This document shows positions 51,271 to 64,000 of a DNA stretch of 64,000 nucleotides, piece by piece. A program made the translations under genes and the position numbers. The stretch comes from Luzula sylvatica (taxonomy: Eukaryota > Streptophyta > Magnoliopsida > Poales > Juncaceae). How positions within the stretch are numbered: the stretch's first letter is position 1; every line of letters begins with the position of its first letter. A model generated the notes under the pieces. The model had not been told where the DNA came from. It did not search any database and saw only the letters and a list, made by a program, of their open reading frames with translations. The stretch is from NCBI GenBank assembly GCA_946800325.1, contig OX326959.1:15406862-15470861 (forward strand), in the 5' to 3' direction.

Positions 51271-51840
51271 CTGTTCATAGAGGCATTTTGTCAAACAGGT
51301 TATTGTCAGTTCAAAAATGTTGGAGATTTCATGTTTACAAAATTTTATTACAAATTTTGATAACAAACAGTGCTCAATTTGCCAAAAAAATACTTCACAG
51401 TTCGGGAAAGACTAAAGATTGCAATATACTTTATCTCTGCTGCAGAAAATAAATAGATGTAGAAAAAATTGAGATGAAGCACAAAGGTAAACTAATTTCT
51501 AAAATTTGGCAAAAGATCGCACACATCACAAGATTTTTTTATATTTCGGAACTAAATTCCACAAAATCGAATATTTGAATCAACAATCACAAACATAAAA
51601 CGTGTATTTAAACTGAACTAATGATCCGTTTTAAAAGAGAGATTCAGCATCAAATACTCGACCAACAGAACAGATCTCCCACAAATCGAGCTTACATACT
51701 TAAAACTAGACTTGGATTTCCAACTTTATTTATAGATCAAGAATGGTAGAATACACGGATCTGGTTTCCAATTTCTCAATCTCGTGTCCTACCAATTAGA
51801 TTAAGCACAGATCCAAACATACGAAGAGAGAAAGAAGTAC
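51271..51840 (-). other. Leader intron of SEC13
   Basis: On the gene strand a donor CACTTCAG|GTACTTC at 51840 and an acceptor CTATGAACAG ending at 51271 place a 570-bp intron in the 5' UTR, 28 bases before the ATG. The first exon would start near 51950-51960. Confidence 0.7.
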
Positions 51841-52219
51841 CTGAAGTGCGAAGATCGGGTGAGAACTCCAAGGGAGAATTGCGAGCTCGTAGAGCTGAGT
51901 TCTTTTTTTCGAAGAGTAGAGAGAGAAAATGAAAATCACAAGAAACAGAAGAGTAAACAAAACTGTTAATTGGGTATTTACGAATTAAACTTTCAGATAA
52001 TTTTTTAATTTTTCTTTTTTGCAAGAATTGTTTCGCAAAAGTCCCTGTATTTGTCTAAATTACAATCCAGTCCTAACAAGAGGAAAAGACCCGAAATATG
52101 CTTGGGGGAAACAAACCAACCACCTCGTGAACACTTCAGCATGATTTTTGACTTGTGACTTGTGACTTGTGACTGTGAGCACAACAAATAATAAAATAGC
52201 AAGATGATATATTGGAAAT

Positions 52220-52387
52220 GGGCAGTGCTACAGCCACTCCCTCCCTCACTCCCAAATCCCCTCCCTAGGTCTATGACATGTGGGACCCACACAACATTTC
52301 ACAAAAATTAATGTATGTGGGTCCCACATGTCATAGACCAAGGAAGGGGATATGGGAGGGAGGGAGGGAGTGGCTAGAGCATTACCC
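52220..52387. mobile_element. Hairpin MITE with 9-bp duplication, 168 bp
   Basis: Exact duplication attggaaat at 52211-52219 and 52388-52396. The element is almost one perfect hairpin: GGGCAGTGCTACAGCCACTC pairs with GGGTAATGCTCTAGCCACTC, and the middle contains tctatgacatgtgggaccca with its reverse complement. The 9-bp duplication suggests a Mutator-derived MITE. Confidence 0.9.
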
Positions 52388-52396
52388 ATTGGAAAT

Positions 52397-53117
52397 TTTT
52401 CAAACCGCCCTACCTTTTCTGAATATTATCAAAAATCTCCTCATTTTATTGTATTCCCTTCAAAATTCACTACAAATAGATTAAATTACTTTTTATCCCC
52501 TACAGGCTACAAGTACAAGTGTTAACTTTAATTTTTCATCCGAATTTCCTTTCTGGGACAAAAATATCTCTATGGATTTTTTTTATAAATTAATAAATAC
52601 ATAAATCAATAATATTTAATAATAAAATATTTCGCATTATTATACTTAGAAATGGTTTATGATAATGATGTACAAGTGTTAACTGTTAACTATGTGAACT
52701 ATCCTAACAAGTATAAAATAAATCTTCTGTAAAGATCCTCATATACGAGAACTATCATATCATATACCTTATAAAAATAACCAAAATAATCCAATATTAC
52801 ATAAATGCCGAAACTAAAGTCAAATATATGCAAAAATACCCACACGAAAAATATTCTTTTTTCAGATCTTTCTCCTAAATGTCCAAATTGAAATCTAACA
52901 CCACAAAAAATTAGGGACCATTCTTCAAACAAAGCAGTACATTTCTCGAAACACAATTCCAAAACTCAAATGATTAGCACAAGTTAAGAGAGTGAACTAA
53001 GCGATTTCTCTTTCTAAAAAAATGGGAGATCTTTCCCAAAAGTACTTATATGATACTTTTAAAGTTTTGCAGGGTCACGCATGAAATATTCCTTCAAAAC
53101 TTTCGAAGAAAAGAAAA
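52397..53117. other. Decayed Mutator-like fragment and RECQL1 3' flank
   Basis: 52460-52680 is similar to the interior of the 7.1-kb Mutator-like element (gggacaaaaatatctctatgg.., then aatggtttatgataatg). No gene. The part after about 52950 is probably the 3' UTR of the helicase gene. Confidence 0.45.
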
Positions 53118-55472
<2,355 letters not shown>

Positions 55473-56760
55473 TCTCCTCTCTCTCTCTTTTTCGAGTCTG
55501 GAATGTGTTGGGTTTTTGCTTTCCAGCGCGGGAAAGTAGAAGTAGAAGAAGAGTTGGCGATTTTTGGAGACTTTGTAAATTAGCCCCTGTATTTTTCTCG
55601 AATATTAAAACCTTTGAGGTTATGAGGTTATTTAATTATTGGAACATTTACAAATAACCCACTAAATTTTCTTGAATTAACAAAACAAACCCTAACTGTT
55701 GAAAAACTCCAAAAAACCCTTACATACAAGGTTTTAATTTCAATTACTCCCTATAAGGGTATTTCATGGTATTATAACTTTTTTGGACCAAAATACCCTT
55801 CTATTTTTTATCTTTAAATTTAATAAACATATTTTTGTATTATTTTATTAATTTATTAATTTATTAATTTAAAATCATTATAAATATTATTTTTTAACAT
55901 ATACTAATTTAAAAAAACTATATCATATACATAATTTTAATCCTTTATTTATTATATATTTTATCATAAAAAATTAAAATTAAATAAAAATATGATATAA
56001 ACATTATTTCAGAAAATATCTTGACAAATTAATATTATTCTAGTATTTAATTTTAAATGTTAAATAATTGTTAGTAAAAATAGTTAATGAATAATTTTTC
56101 TTGCCAAATTAACAATGAATGAATGAAAATATATAAACAGTGGATCGTACAACATATGTATTCACTGCACACAATTAATTATATAGTACTAATAATTTTT
56201 AATTTATCGATCCAAAAAACGATGTAAATTATACACAATATCAGATAATGGTGAAAATAATTTTAATATCAAAATTTAATTAATGAAGAACACAATTAAA
56301 TTTTATTTAACATCCTATGGTATTTTTAAATTTACAACACTGGAAATAAAAAATAGTATTCTATATATGTTTACAGTTTAAGAAATTATTTATATTTTAA
56401 TAGATAGACTCTTATTTTTCATTTCTAATTTTTAAAATATTAATGTTCAAGTTGTTTAACACAAAAACGCAAATATAACCAACTTATGTCGGATTCTTAC
56501 TATTATAATTTAAAAAATTAACAATAGTACTTAAAATTCAATAAATACGACATATGTGTTATGTCTTCATAAATTTCAAATTAGAGAAGATGTCATGAAC
56601 GAACTATACTAATACGAATGTCAAAATAAATAAAGATTTAAAATGAATATATTTGATAGATTTTCTAAAATTAAAGTTCTAAAAATGCTTTTAATATATA
56701 TTCTACACCCAAAATAATATAAAATATCATATTATAAAATAATATATGTTTATTAATTAG
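55473..56760. other. RECQL1 promoter, then AT-rich transposon-derived DNA
   Basis: No gene. 55600-55790 matches termini of the 28.6-kb Mutator-like family (ctccaaaaaacccttac, ttttggaccaaaatacccttct). 56150-56750 is an inverted, diverged copy of the 21-22-kb Helitron interior (cgaactatactaatacgaatgtcaaaataaa corresponds to the reverse complement of 21440-21475). Confidence 0.5.
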
Positions 56761-56763
56761 AAG

Positions 56764-57363
56764 ATAAAAAAGCATGTGCGGGAAATATAAACAAAAAATA
56801 TTAAATAACAAGAATGTCTAATTTGTGTGTCAAAAAAGAATTAATAATTGCGCCGCGCTAGAGGAAACGGCACACCACCTCTTGATTGAATGTCCGTACG
56901 CCCGTCGGGTATGGATCGGAATTTCGACTCACCTAAGGCTATCTTTCCAAATGAGAGATACGATCACCGGCTTTTGGATAGACAACCGACTAAACCAAAG
57001 CAACGACGACAAGACCAAGATGGATACCTTTTTTCTTGCGACCATTTGGGAAATTTGGAAAGAACGCAACGAAAAAAAATTTAGGAACAAGTGAGCATCG
57101 GTCTCCACCACGACAATATTTTTGAAGGGACAAATCGATTGTTCAAGGAAACACACGATCCCGACGAGACCGGCAATCTTATACTTATATCCCCCGTCTA
57201 TACGATCACGGATTGAACCCTGATTATCAATTATGATATCCTAGCTAATAGCTTGCTTCTGTTTCTATTTCTTCTCTTTTACATCTACTTACGTAAAATT
57301 AAAATTAAAAATAATGTATTAAACATTTGCTTTAATATATTAAAGGGAGCCCATGCTCCCTAC
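56764..57363 (+). mobile_element. Second L1-type LINE 3' fragment (zf-RVT)
   Basis: Encodes AALEETAHHLLIECPYARRVW (zf-RVT) and FLATIWEIWKERNEKKFRNK, homologous to the 12.3-kb LINE. Ends with the same pair of hairpins, tattaaa..tttaata and GGGAGC-ccat-GCTCCC (57345-57360), but has no long A tail. I could not find a target-site duplication, so the 5' boundary is approximate. Confidence 0.75.
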
Positions 57364-57431
57364 TTTTTCAAACAAAAACTATTGGGAATGCAAGAACCAA
57401 TATTTGATGAATTTTCCAGAGATCTCGTGCT

Positions 57432-59587
57432 CAGGTCCGGTCCCAAATTTTCGAGTATCCGAAACCTATTTTGAAATATACCCAATATTGAAGCAGCTTT
57501 TATCAGACCCATCTTTACAGGTACAAAAACGGGATTGTATTACGCGGATGACTCCATATACTTCTTACCAAATCAAACGATTCAAATAGTAAGATTTAAA
57601 TTTATAATGGATCAATTTGGAATGTCCACTGGATTAAAGGTTAATTATGCCAAATCAGAATTTGTACCTATGAGAATGGATGAAGAACAGACGGATCAAA
57701 TCCAAAATATATTACAATGCCCTAAGAAAAATTTTCCTATTAAATATCTAGGACTACCTTTAAAGCCGGGAAAATTAAGAAAACAAGAATATCAAACACT
57801 AATAGATAAAATAGCTTCAAGACTAGCAGGATGGAAGAAAAGATTTTTATCCAAAAGTGGACGTATAGTGTTAATACAATCCGTATTAACATCGATACCT
57901 ATTTACTTCATGTCAGTATTCAAATTACCAAAATGGATGATTAAAAGTATGGAAAAGATCATGAAGAATTTTCTGTGGAAGGGCGTTGATCAAAATGGCA
58001 AGGGGCTACCACTAGTTGCATGACAAAAAATATGCAGAGCTAAAAATATGGGAGGACTATCAATACTAAATATACAAGCTTTCAATGAAGCACTTCTGTC
58101 AAAATGGTTGTGGAAGTTATATGATTTTAAACAAAACATATGGAAAGATCTAATGATACAATTATATGGTACATCAACATATGAGAAATTGGGAGATCAA
58201 AGAGGGCCCAAATCGAGATTATGGAATATATGCAACAAATTATTTCATCCTTTTAATACATCCACTCAGTTGATATGGCAGAATGGGGAGAAAATAAAAT
58301 TTTGGGATAATAATTGGATGGGGATACCATTAAAATACCAATATCCTATCTTATATACATATAAGATGCAAGAAGTCAACATGGTACATGAAATTTGGAA
58401 AGACAATATGATACAAGGATTGAAATTACCATTATCAGGACAAGCACAACAACAATATGATGACTTGAGGATAATAATCATAAATGAGCAACAAACAACA
58501 TCACCAGAAGGACAAGATCGAGTAAAATGGAAATGGAATACAAAAGGAATATTTAGCACGAATTCGATGTATCAATTTTTAAACAACGGAGTTCACATAA
58601 ATACGCAACATGCCAGGATATGGAAGATGAAAACTCAACCGAAGATAAAAACATTCATATGGTTTGCACAAAAAAAATAGCATCTTAACGATAGATAACT
58701 TGAATACGAGAGGATGGCAAATACCAAATAGATGCTATTTGTGCAAACAAAACGAAGAATTGATAAGACATATATTAAATACAGGCCCATACGCTGTGGC
58801 GATATGGACGATTATTGATGCGGAATTCGACATTGCAATCTTGCAAAAAATGATGTCCTTCAAGCAATAATAACAACAAGGTTCAACATGGAAAAAAGGA
58901 GCTTATCGCAATAACGTGTTTTAATATTTGGAAAGAAAGATGCAATCGGATCTTTCAAGAAAAAAATACACGATACAAAGACCTAGTACAAAAAATAAGA
59001 GAAGAAATAGAACTACACACAAGCATGAAGAAGAAGGCAATAGTCATAAGAAATGTAGAAAATATTTAAACGTCCTTCATTTGTAAATATTTATATTTTT
59101 CATTTGTAAATAACTTTGCACACTCGTGCACTATATTATTTCAATATAGTCTGGGTACGGGCCATCGAGCCCGTCTCAGTTAATAAAAAAAAATAAAAAA
59201 ATATACCCAATATACAATTTATTTATTTGAAAAAATATTAAACATATGTTCATAATATATTGTGTGGTATATTGGTTGATGTTCTAAATTTTTTTTCAAT
59301 AGATTCAAGGTTCAAATCTCGCTTAGATCAATTTTTCGTTAATATTTGTATTGTATTTTGAAAAAAAAAATAAAAAAAATAGCTTGTGAGATTTGAATCC
59401 ATGACCTCTCACAAATGAAACAATTGCTTTACCAATAGACCATAAAAGTTTTTGTGATGTTTAACAGTTTTATTATAATTATACTTATTTTTAACTGGAT
59501 AAATAATATTTTTCGAAAATGTTGGACCCCCTAAAAATTTGGATTCGAAGTCCGAGCCTCTTGGGTCTATAGTTGGGGCCGGACCTG
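57432..59587. mobile_element. hAT-type element split by a nested LINE
   Basis: Exact 8-bp duplication ctcgtgct (57424-57431 and 59588-59595). Ends CAGGTCCGGTCCC and the inverse of ggggccggacctg. Without the LINE it would be about 430 bp and non-autonomous. The remaining right part (59214-59587) contains two facing tRNA-like motifs (gttcaaatctcgc near 59312-59324; on the minus strand a gattcaaatctca near 59390-59402). Confidence 0.88.
57489..59198 (+). mobile_element. 5'-truncated L1-type LINE nested in the hAT element
   Basis: Flanked by a 15-bp duplication aaatatacccaatat (57474-57488 and 59199-59213). It holds the reverse-transcriptase C-terminal part (YYADDSIYF, KSEFVPM, PIKYLGLPLKPGK, LSKSGRIVLIQSVLTSIPIYFMS, KIMKNFLWKG), then, after an in-frame TGA at 58021-58023, GGLSILNIQAFNEALLSKWLWKL, and, after a frameshift in an A run near 58670, the zf-RVT CYLCKQNEELIRHIL. 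Two hairpins (actatatt..aatatagt; ACGGGC-catcga-GCCCGT at 59157-59174) precede the A-rich tail. Dead copy. Confidence 0.93.
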
Positions 59588-59595
59588 CTCGTGCT

Positions 59596-59678
59596 TAATC
59601 TTTAGGAAGAATTGCGAGGTTTTTTGGAGCAGAACGATTTTCCTAATGATGTTTGGTACTTGAATCGGTACCGTACCG
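59596..59678 (+). pseudogene. Exon-like fragment interrupted by the hAT insertion
   Basis: Directly after the hAT duplication, one frame reads (after a stop) EELRGFLEQNDFPNDVWYLN and ends at a good donor (ACCG|GTGAG). Joining across the hAT insertion, the same frame extends upstream to QEPIFDEFSRDLVL (about 57391-57431) with one TAG between. It looks like an old coding exon of a gene I do not recognise. Weak evidence, about 40 codons. Confidence 0.3.
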
Positions 59679-59680
59679 GT

Positions 59681-62600
59681 GAGAATATTTTTATTTCTTC
59701 TGTTCCTTCTCTTTTAAAATAAATCTAAAATAGGGATTTGGAGTGTTTACTTCTTTCGAGTGTAAAAAGAGGATTCAATTGTAATTAATGTTAGCTACGA
59801 GCTAATGATACTATGTAAGAATTTATAATTGGATTTATTACGAGGATTAGAAATAATTTTATTATTTTCATCATTTACAGCGAATCGAAATCATTGAACG
59901 GTCTTGAGTATTTAGAACTAAATTATCCAATGATTTAATCAATTATCGTCATTGGATCAGTGTAACTATCATCTCAACACCTTTCATTATAACTACTACA
60001 TGAAAAAAACACACGACTGTAACATCCTTGTAATTACAATAATATTAATGCTTAAAACGCACCATTATTCATTACCAGCTATGCTATCAATCACCTGTAT
60101 AAATAGACACATAATATTGAAATGGATACAAGAGATGAGATCACAGAGAGACATTAGAATAACTTATGATACATTAAATTAAAATATACTTATGTTTTCC
60201 AATAATCCCCTATAATTCTCAATATACTATTTTACATAAACGATATACTATTTCGAGTTGGGTGTTGAAGAAGGCTATCATCCGTCGTTCTCATGGTCGT
60301 GCCCTAAAGAACGACATCCCCGGATTATCTTGGGGCATTTCCAATAGTCTACACGAACGGACGGAATAATGCCTAAGGACAGCGTTCACGCGATTCGGGT
60401 AGACGGTTTCAGTTTTATTGTTATTATTTTATTTTATATTAATTTTGTATGTATCAATATTATAATTTATGTATTTTATTCTTTATCAATATCCGAATAT
60501 ACCGTTTCACTATATTTTGTTTCAACAAATTGGTGGCGTGGAGTTGACATGTGTCCATGGATTAACATGTTGCCAGCGCATCAAGAGCTGGGGAAGGAAA
60601 GGCGGGAGAGGACAAACATTTTCCATCATGATATGTAAGTATTATATAAAAAAAATGACTTTATCATTTATTTTTTATTAGCCCGTAGACATCTACCCCT
60701 ACTTTAACCCTACTCCTACCCTACACCTACCCCTACTACACTATCTTTTTTTTTTCCTTTGTCTCCAATCGGGTTCGAACGTCTCATATGTGGTAGCTGA
60801 GTGTCCCATTCAGCTCACCCAAGAGTCTGGTGGTTATTATTTTTGTTATTAACTCAAATGAAGACGCTGATCACACTCTCTTATTTGAAATTTACGTTTC
60901 TTTTTTTTCTTCTTATATTTACAGGAAACCTACCAGAATATGATTCCATCCAATATCTCACACATTAATATTCGGAATTTCCCTCCGAAGTGAAAACATT
61001 TGTAAACGTAAAAACAATAACATATTAAATTTTGTGGAGAAAAATAAGAGTGATTAATAATGATCGATGAAATTGCATATATTAATAGCTAAGTAACAAA
61101 CATGATATTCGCACGAATTGGTCATGCATATGATATGACCTGCAATTCATAAAACATGTCCTGTGTTTTCGGACTTCATACAAAAAGTGTCCAAATTATA
61201 AAATAAATAAATATAACATCAAAAAATACACGAAACATTATTCAAAAAAAAAAAAAAAAAAAAATTGCGTGGCTTGTATGATTGTGCATTTAGAAAACAT
61301 AAGATTATTTCTATATTCTCGTAATTAACGAAGTCAAATTACCAACGTATTCAAGGAGTAGAACATACCCTATATGATCCTATGAATTTTGAAAAATATC
61401 ATCTACATATATATATATGTATATAGCAAAGCTAAAGTACTTAATTGAGTATTTTGTTTAGCATACTTAAAAGTTAAAACTTTTGAGCCATTAAATTAAA
61501 TTTAGATAAAGACAGATGATATGGTCTAATGATTGATGGCACAAACAAGTCTCCCTTCCGTTTCCCTGTTTAGTGGACACTTTCTTTCCAAAAAAACAGA
61601 AGAAATTACTTGCTAATATGAATCTTTTTACTGTTTCAATCATTCTTTGTTGTTTTCCGGTCGCCGGCAGAACCTCCTCCTCCATGTACAACTGGCCTCG
61701 GATCTCTCTTCGCTTCTCTCTTGTCCGGTGTGCCTGTCTTCCATACCATTCTCCACTTGATCTCGTGACTGACCTTTCTTATAGGTACTTAAACCCTAGG
61801 ATCCTCTATCTTGCGATTCGCTTCGAAATTTCTATAAATCGACATTCTAGAACCCTCTAATCAGAGAATTCCGTTTTTTTGTTTATTCCGATTCGAAGAA
61901 GAGACAGACACTTGACTTATCCTTCGACGATGAGATCGATGCATGTCCTCTAAATGATCCCAATTTTGTTTGAAAATGTGAAATCTTTTTTAACTTCTTT
62001 TATTTCTCAAACAATTTCATAAAAAAGTTTTCTCACAACTCTAGTTATCGATTTTCCAATAGGTTTCATAATGAACCCAAATTGATTTCTTTCAACAAAT
62101 GAAATTGAAAGGTCAGTCGCGAGATAACTTTCAATGTGAAATCAATTAGCAAAAGTTGATAATATGCTAAAAAGAATCAAAGATCCAAAATATACTATAA
62201 AAATTAGCAATATATATTTTTGTATATAGCAAAATATACTGTTGAAAACATGATATTTTATTTTTAATTTTAGTCATGTTAACATGTTGTATTCAACATT
62301 ATATTTTGTTTATTTAAATAGTATATTTTTGTATATAGATTTGGTACTTAATGTTTTTTAACTATTGAATTTGCATTGTGATTTGTGTTTTTTCATGATG
62401 ATCATACAATTTTGTGCACATTATAAAATGTACAAATCTCAATATAAAATGTACTTAATGCTTAACACATGCACACATGAATTAATTAGTTCCGAAATAA
62501 TTGATTTCAATTTTTAACTTTTTTATATTTATTTTTTCAAATACGATAACGATACTTTCAGGATATGGTTGGATATTCTATTTAGAATACTATAGATTAT

Positions 62601-63062
62601 TATGTATTTCGATCCATAATATTTTTATATAAAATTATTTACAATATTTCTAGGATACTTCTAAATTAGTTAGATGCTACTCCTAGAATAAGTCTAATTT
62701 TTTTAATAATATTTTAACGATACTTGTATTGTTTGGTTGATATTTATTTACTGTAATATATATTAATTAAAAAATATTATTAATTTATTATTTACTCTTT
62801 TTTATTTAATATAAACATATTAAAATAATAATTACATGGCCGTATCCACATTTTATATTTTTTTAATAATTGTTATATCATCATATTCATATTTTATCGG
62901 ATAGAATACCCGTGTGAGTGCAGCATATAATATAACTGATGTAAATTGAACCAAAATATTTATAATAATCCTTGTGAAGAATATAAAAGTGATAAAACTT
63001 TTACATTAGTCGTTAAAATAAATGGTTAATGACATGCACATTTTTACAAAAAATAATAACCA
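59681..63062. other. 3.4 kb without a supported gene; decayed MITEs and gene-like pieces
   Basis: 60240-60410 (ccgtcgttctcatggtcgtg..) and 61640-61860 (ggtcgccggcagaacctcctcc.., with a possible acceptor cttatag near 61783) have gene-like composition but no recognisable product. 60765-60835 holds a tRNA-like B box (cgttcgaaccc on minus). 61426-61500 and 62337-62460 are decayed relatives of the 31-kb hairpin MITEs. The rest is AT-rich. Confidence 0.4.
60877..60952. repeat. Direct repeat with the window end (63926-64000)
   Basis: ctcttatttgaaatttac.. to ..caagaatatgattccatcca recurs at 63926-64000, about 85 percent alike, in the same orientation and continuing past the window edge. Both copies contain a C/T-rich stretch followed by a cag, like a 3' splice site. 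Confidence 0.75.
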
Positions 63063-63071
63063 TAAAAAAAA

Positions 63072-63897
63072 GGAAATTTGCTATTCTTAAACACAAACAA
63101 CTTTGAAATAACAAGAATAGCCATGATAGTTACGAAATTACCAAAATAACAAAATCTCGACTACACCATTATATGGCTCCAATATTTATATTATTGAAAA
63201 TCATATTTGTTTTACGAAACAAACAACGCTCATTAAAAAATATTCATATTTTATATAATGATATATACAATAGTATTTTATTTCGCAAATAAAAAAATCA
63301 TTTTCAAGATTTTATGCAACAAATTATTACAATTAAGTATTGTAAGTATGAGTTGTATTTTTATCGTGTTAATTTGAAAGATTGGATTTTACTTTTTTAT
63401 AATATTTAGATACATTATGCTTTAATTCATTAAATATTAATAATATTTGAAAATGATTTGTACTATTTTTTATCATTTGTCAATAGCTCTATATCTTAGT
63501 CGGTTGAGTGTTTGAAACAATAAAATCATATTTTGAAGATGTTATCGATTCAAATATCATAAAAAAAAAGATATCGGTAACAACAATCGACACAATAAAA
63601 TCATATTTTGAAAATAAATTTTTTATTTGTGAAATAAAATACTATTAGATATATCATTTTATAAAAATATGTATTTTGTAAAATTTAATAATAAAATATA
63701 GCATTTATTTTGATATTTATTTATTTTCAATAATATAAATATTGAAGAGATATAATGGTGTAACATGGAGTTCAATATCAATAAATATTAATTAAGACAT
63801 GGTCTCAACTTCTGAAAAGTCGATGTTGTCAATTTGATAATTTGGTGTCCATTATTGCAAATTTAAACTTGTTTGTGTCTAACAACAAAATTTTCCC
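63072..63897. mobile_element. Mutator-like element with long inverted ends, 826 bp
   Basis: Exact 9-bp duplication taaaaaaaa (63063-63071 and 63898-63906), though of low complexity. Left end ggaaatttgctattcttaaa.. and the reverse complement of the right end (gggaaaattttgttgtt..acacaaacaa) are similar over about 150 bp, including a shared ctacaccattatat / ttacaccattatat segment. No transposase. A tRNA-like motif pair lies inside (63485-63555). Confidence 0.75.
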
Positions 63898-64000
63898 TAA
63901 AAAAAACATCACTAGTTAATCAATGCTCTTATTTGAGATTTACATTTCCTTTTCTTCTTCTTATGTATGCAGTAAACATACAAGAATATGATTCCATCCA

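Noticed and set aside
51037..51366. 109-residue minus-strand frame over the SEC13 start
   Set aside because: Out of frame with the SEC13 WD40 protein and crosses the leader-intron acceptor.

Overview
The window is nuclear DNA from a eudicot flowering plant. The genes have spliced, GT-AG intron structures and are typical plant proteins (PROLIFERA/MCM7, cytochrome c oxidase 5C, an S1-group bZIP with the sucrose-control uORF, a RECQL1-type helicase). They sit in very AT-rich DNA packed with plant transposon families: Athila-type Ty3 element, L1-type LINEs, Helitrons, hAT, PIF/Harbinger and Mutator-like elements. I cannot name the species. No rRNA or true tRNA gene and no CRISPR array is visible.

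Gene islands. 1.8-2.5 kb (+): small uncharacterised plant gene with a leader intron. 3.0-6.2 kb (-): MCM7, 14 exons, with two E2F sites just upstream. 8.5-11.7 kb (-): five-exon acyl-activating enzyme whose exon structure is intact but which carries three in-frame stops, the last removing what looks like a peroxisomal signal; probably a young pseudogene. 27.3-27.7 kb (+): S1 bZIP transcription factor with a conserved sucrose-control uORF. 32.8-33.0 kb (-): COX5C with a 500-bp leader intron. 48.6-50.1 kb (+): small protein with an RRM-like fold and a probable mitochondrial presequence. 50.3-51.2 kb (-): SEC13. 53.1-55.5 kb (-): RECQL1-type helicase, nine exons. The genes are housekeeping or regulatory and do not form a pathway.

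Accessory regions. 12-26 kb, 28-32 kb, 34-37 kb and 56-64 kb are transposon-rich. For many elements I could fix both ends by exact target-site duplications: LINE 12312-12979; Mutator-like 16283-17232, 28619-29630, 52220-52387 and 63072-63897; Harbinger-like 24336-25361 and 34956-36248; hAT 8036-8261; and a hAT element 57432-59587 that itself contains a LINE with its own 15-bp duplication. A 94-bp minisatellite is repeated exactly seven times at 31453-32110.

The largest element is a 10.4-kb Athila-like LTR retrotransposon (37566-47980, minus strand). It has two 1590-bp, almost identical LTRs, a tRNA-Asp-type primer site and a degraded gag-pol. Its LTRs, and the non-coding stretch between pol and the 3' LTR, each carry twelve copies of a palindrome with core CGTTRYAACG. 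These are phased about 21-22 bp apart with repeated gaps of about 50 bp. I consider this phased palindrome array the best candidate for an undescribed system in the window.
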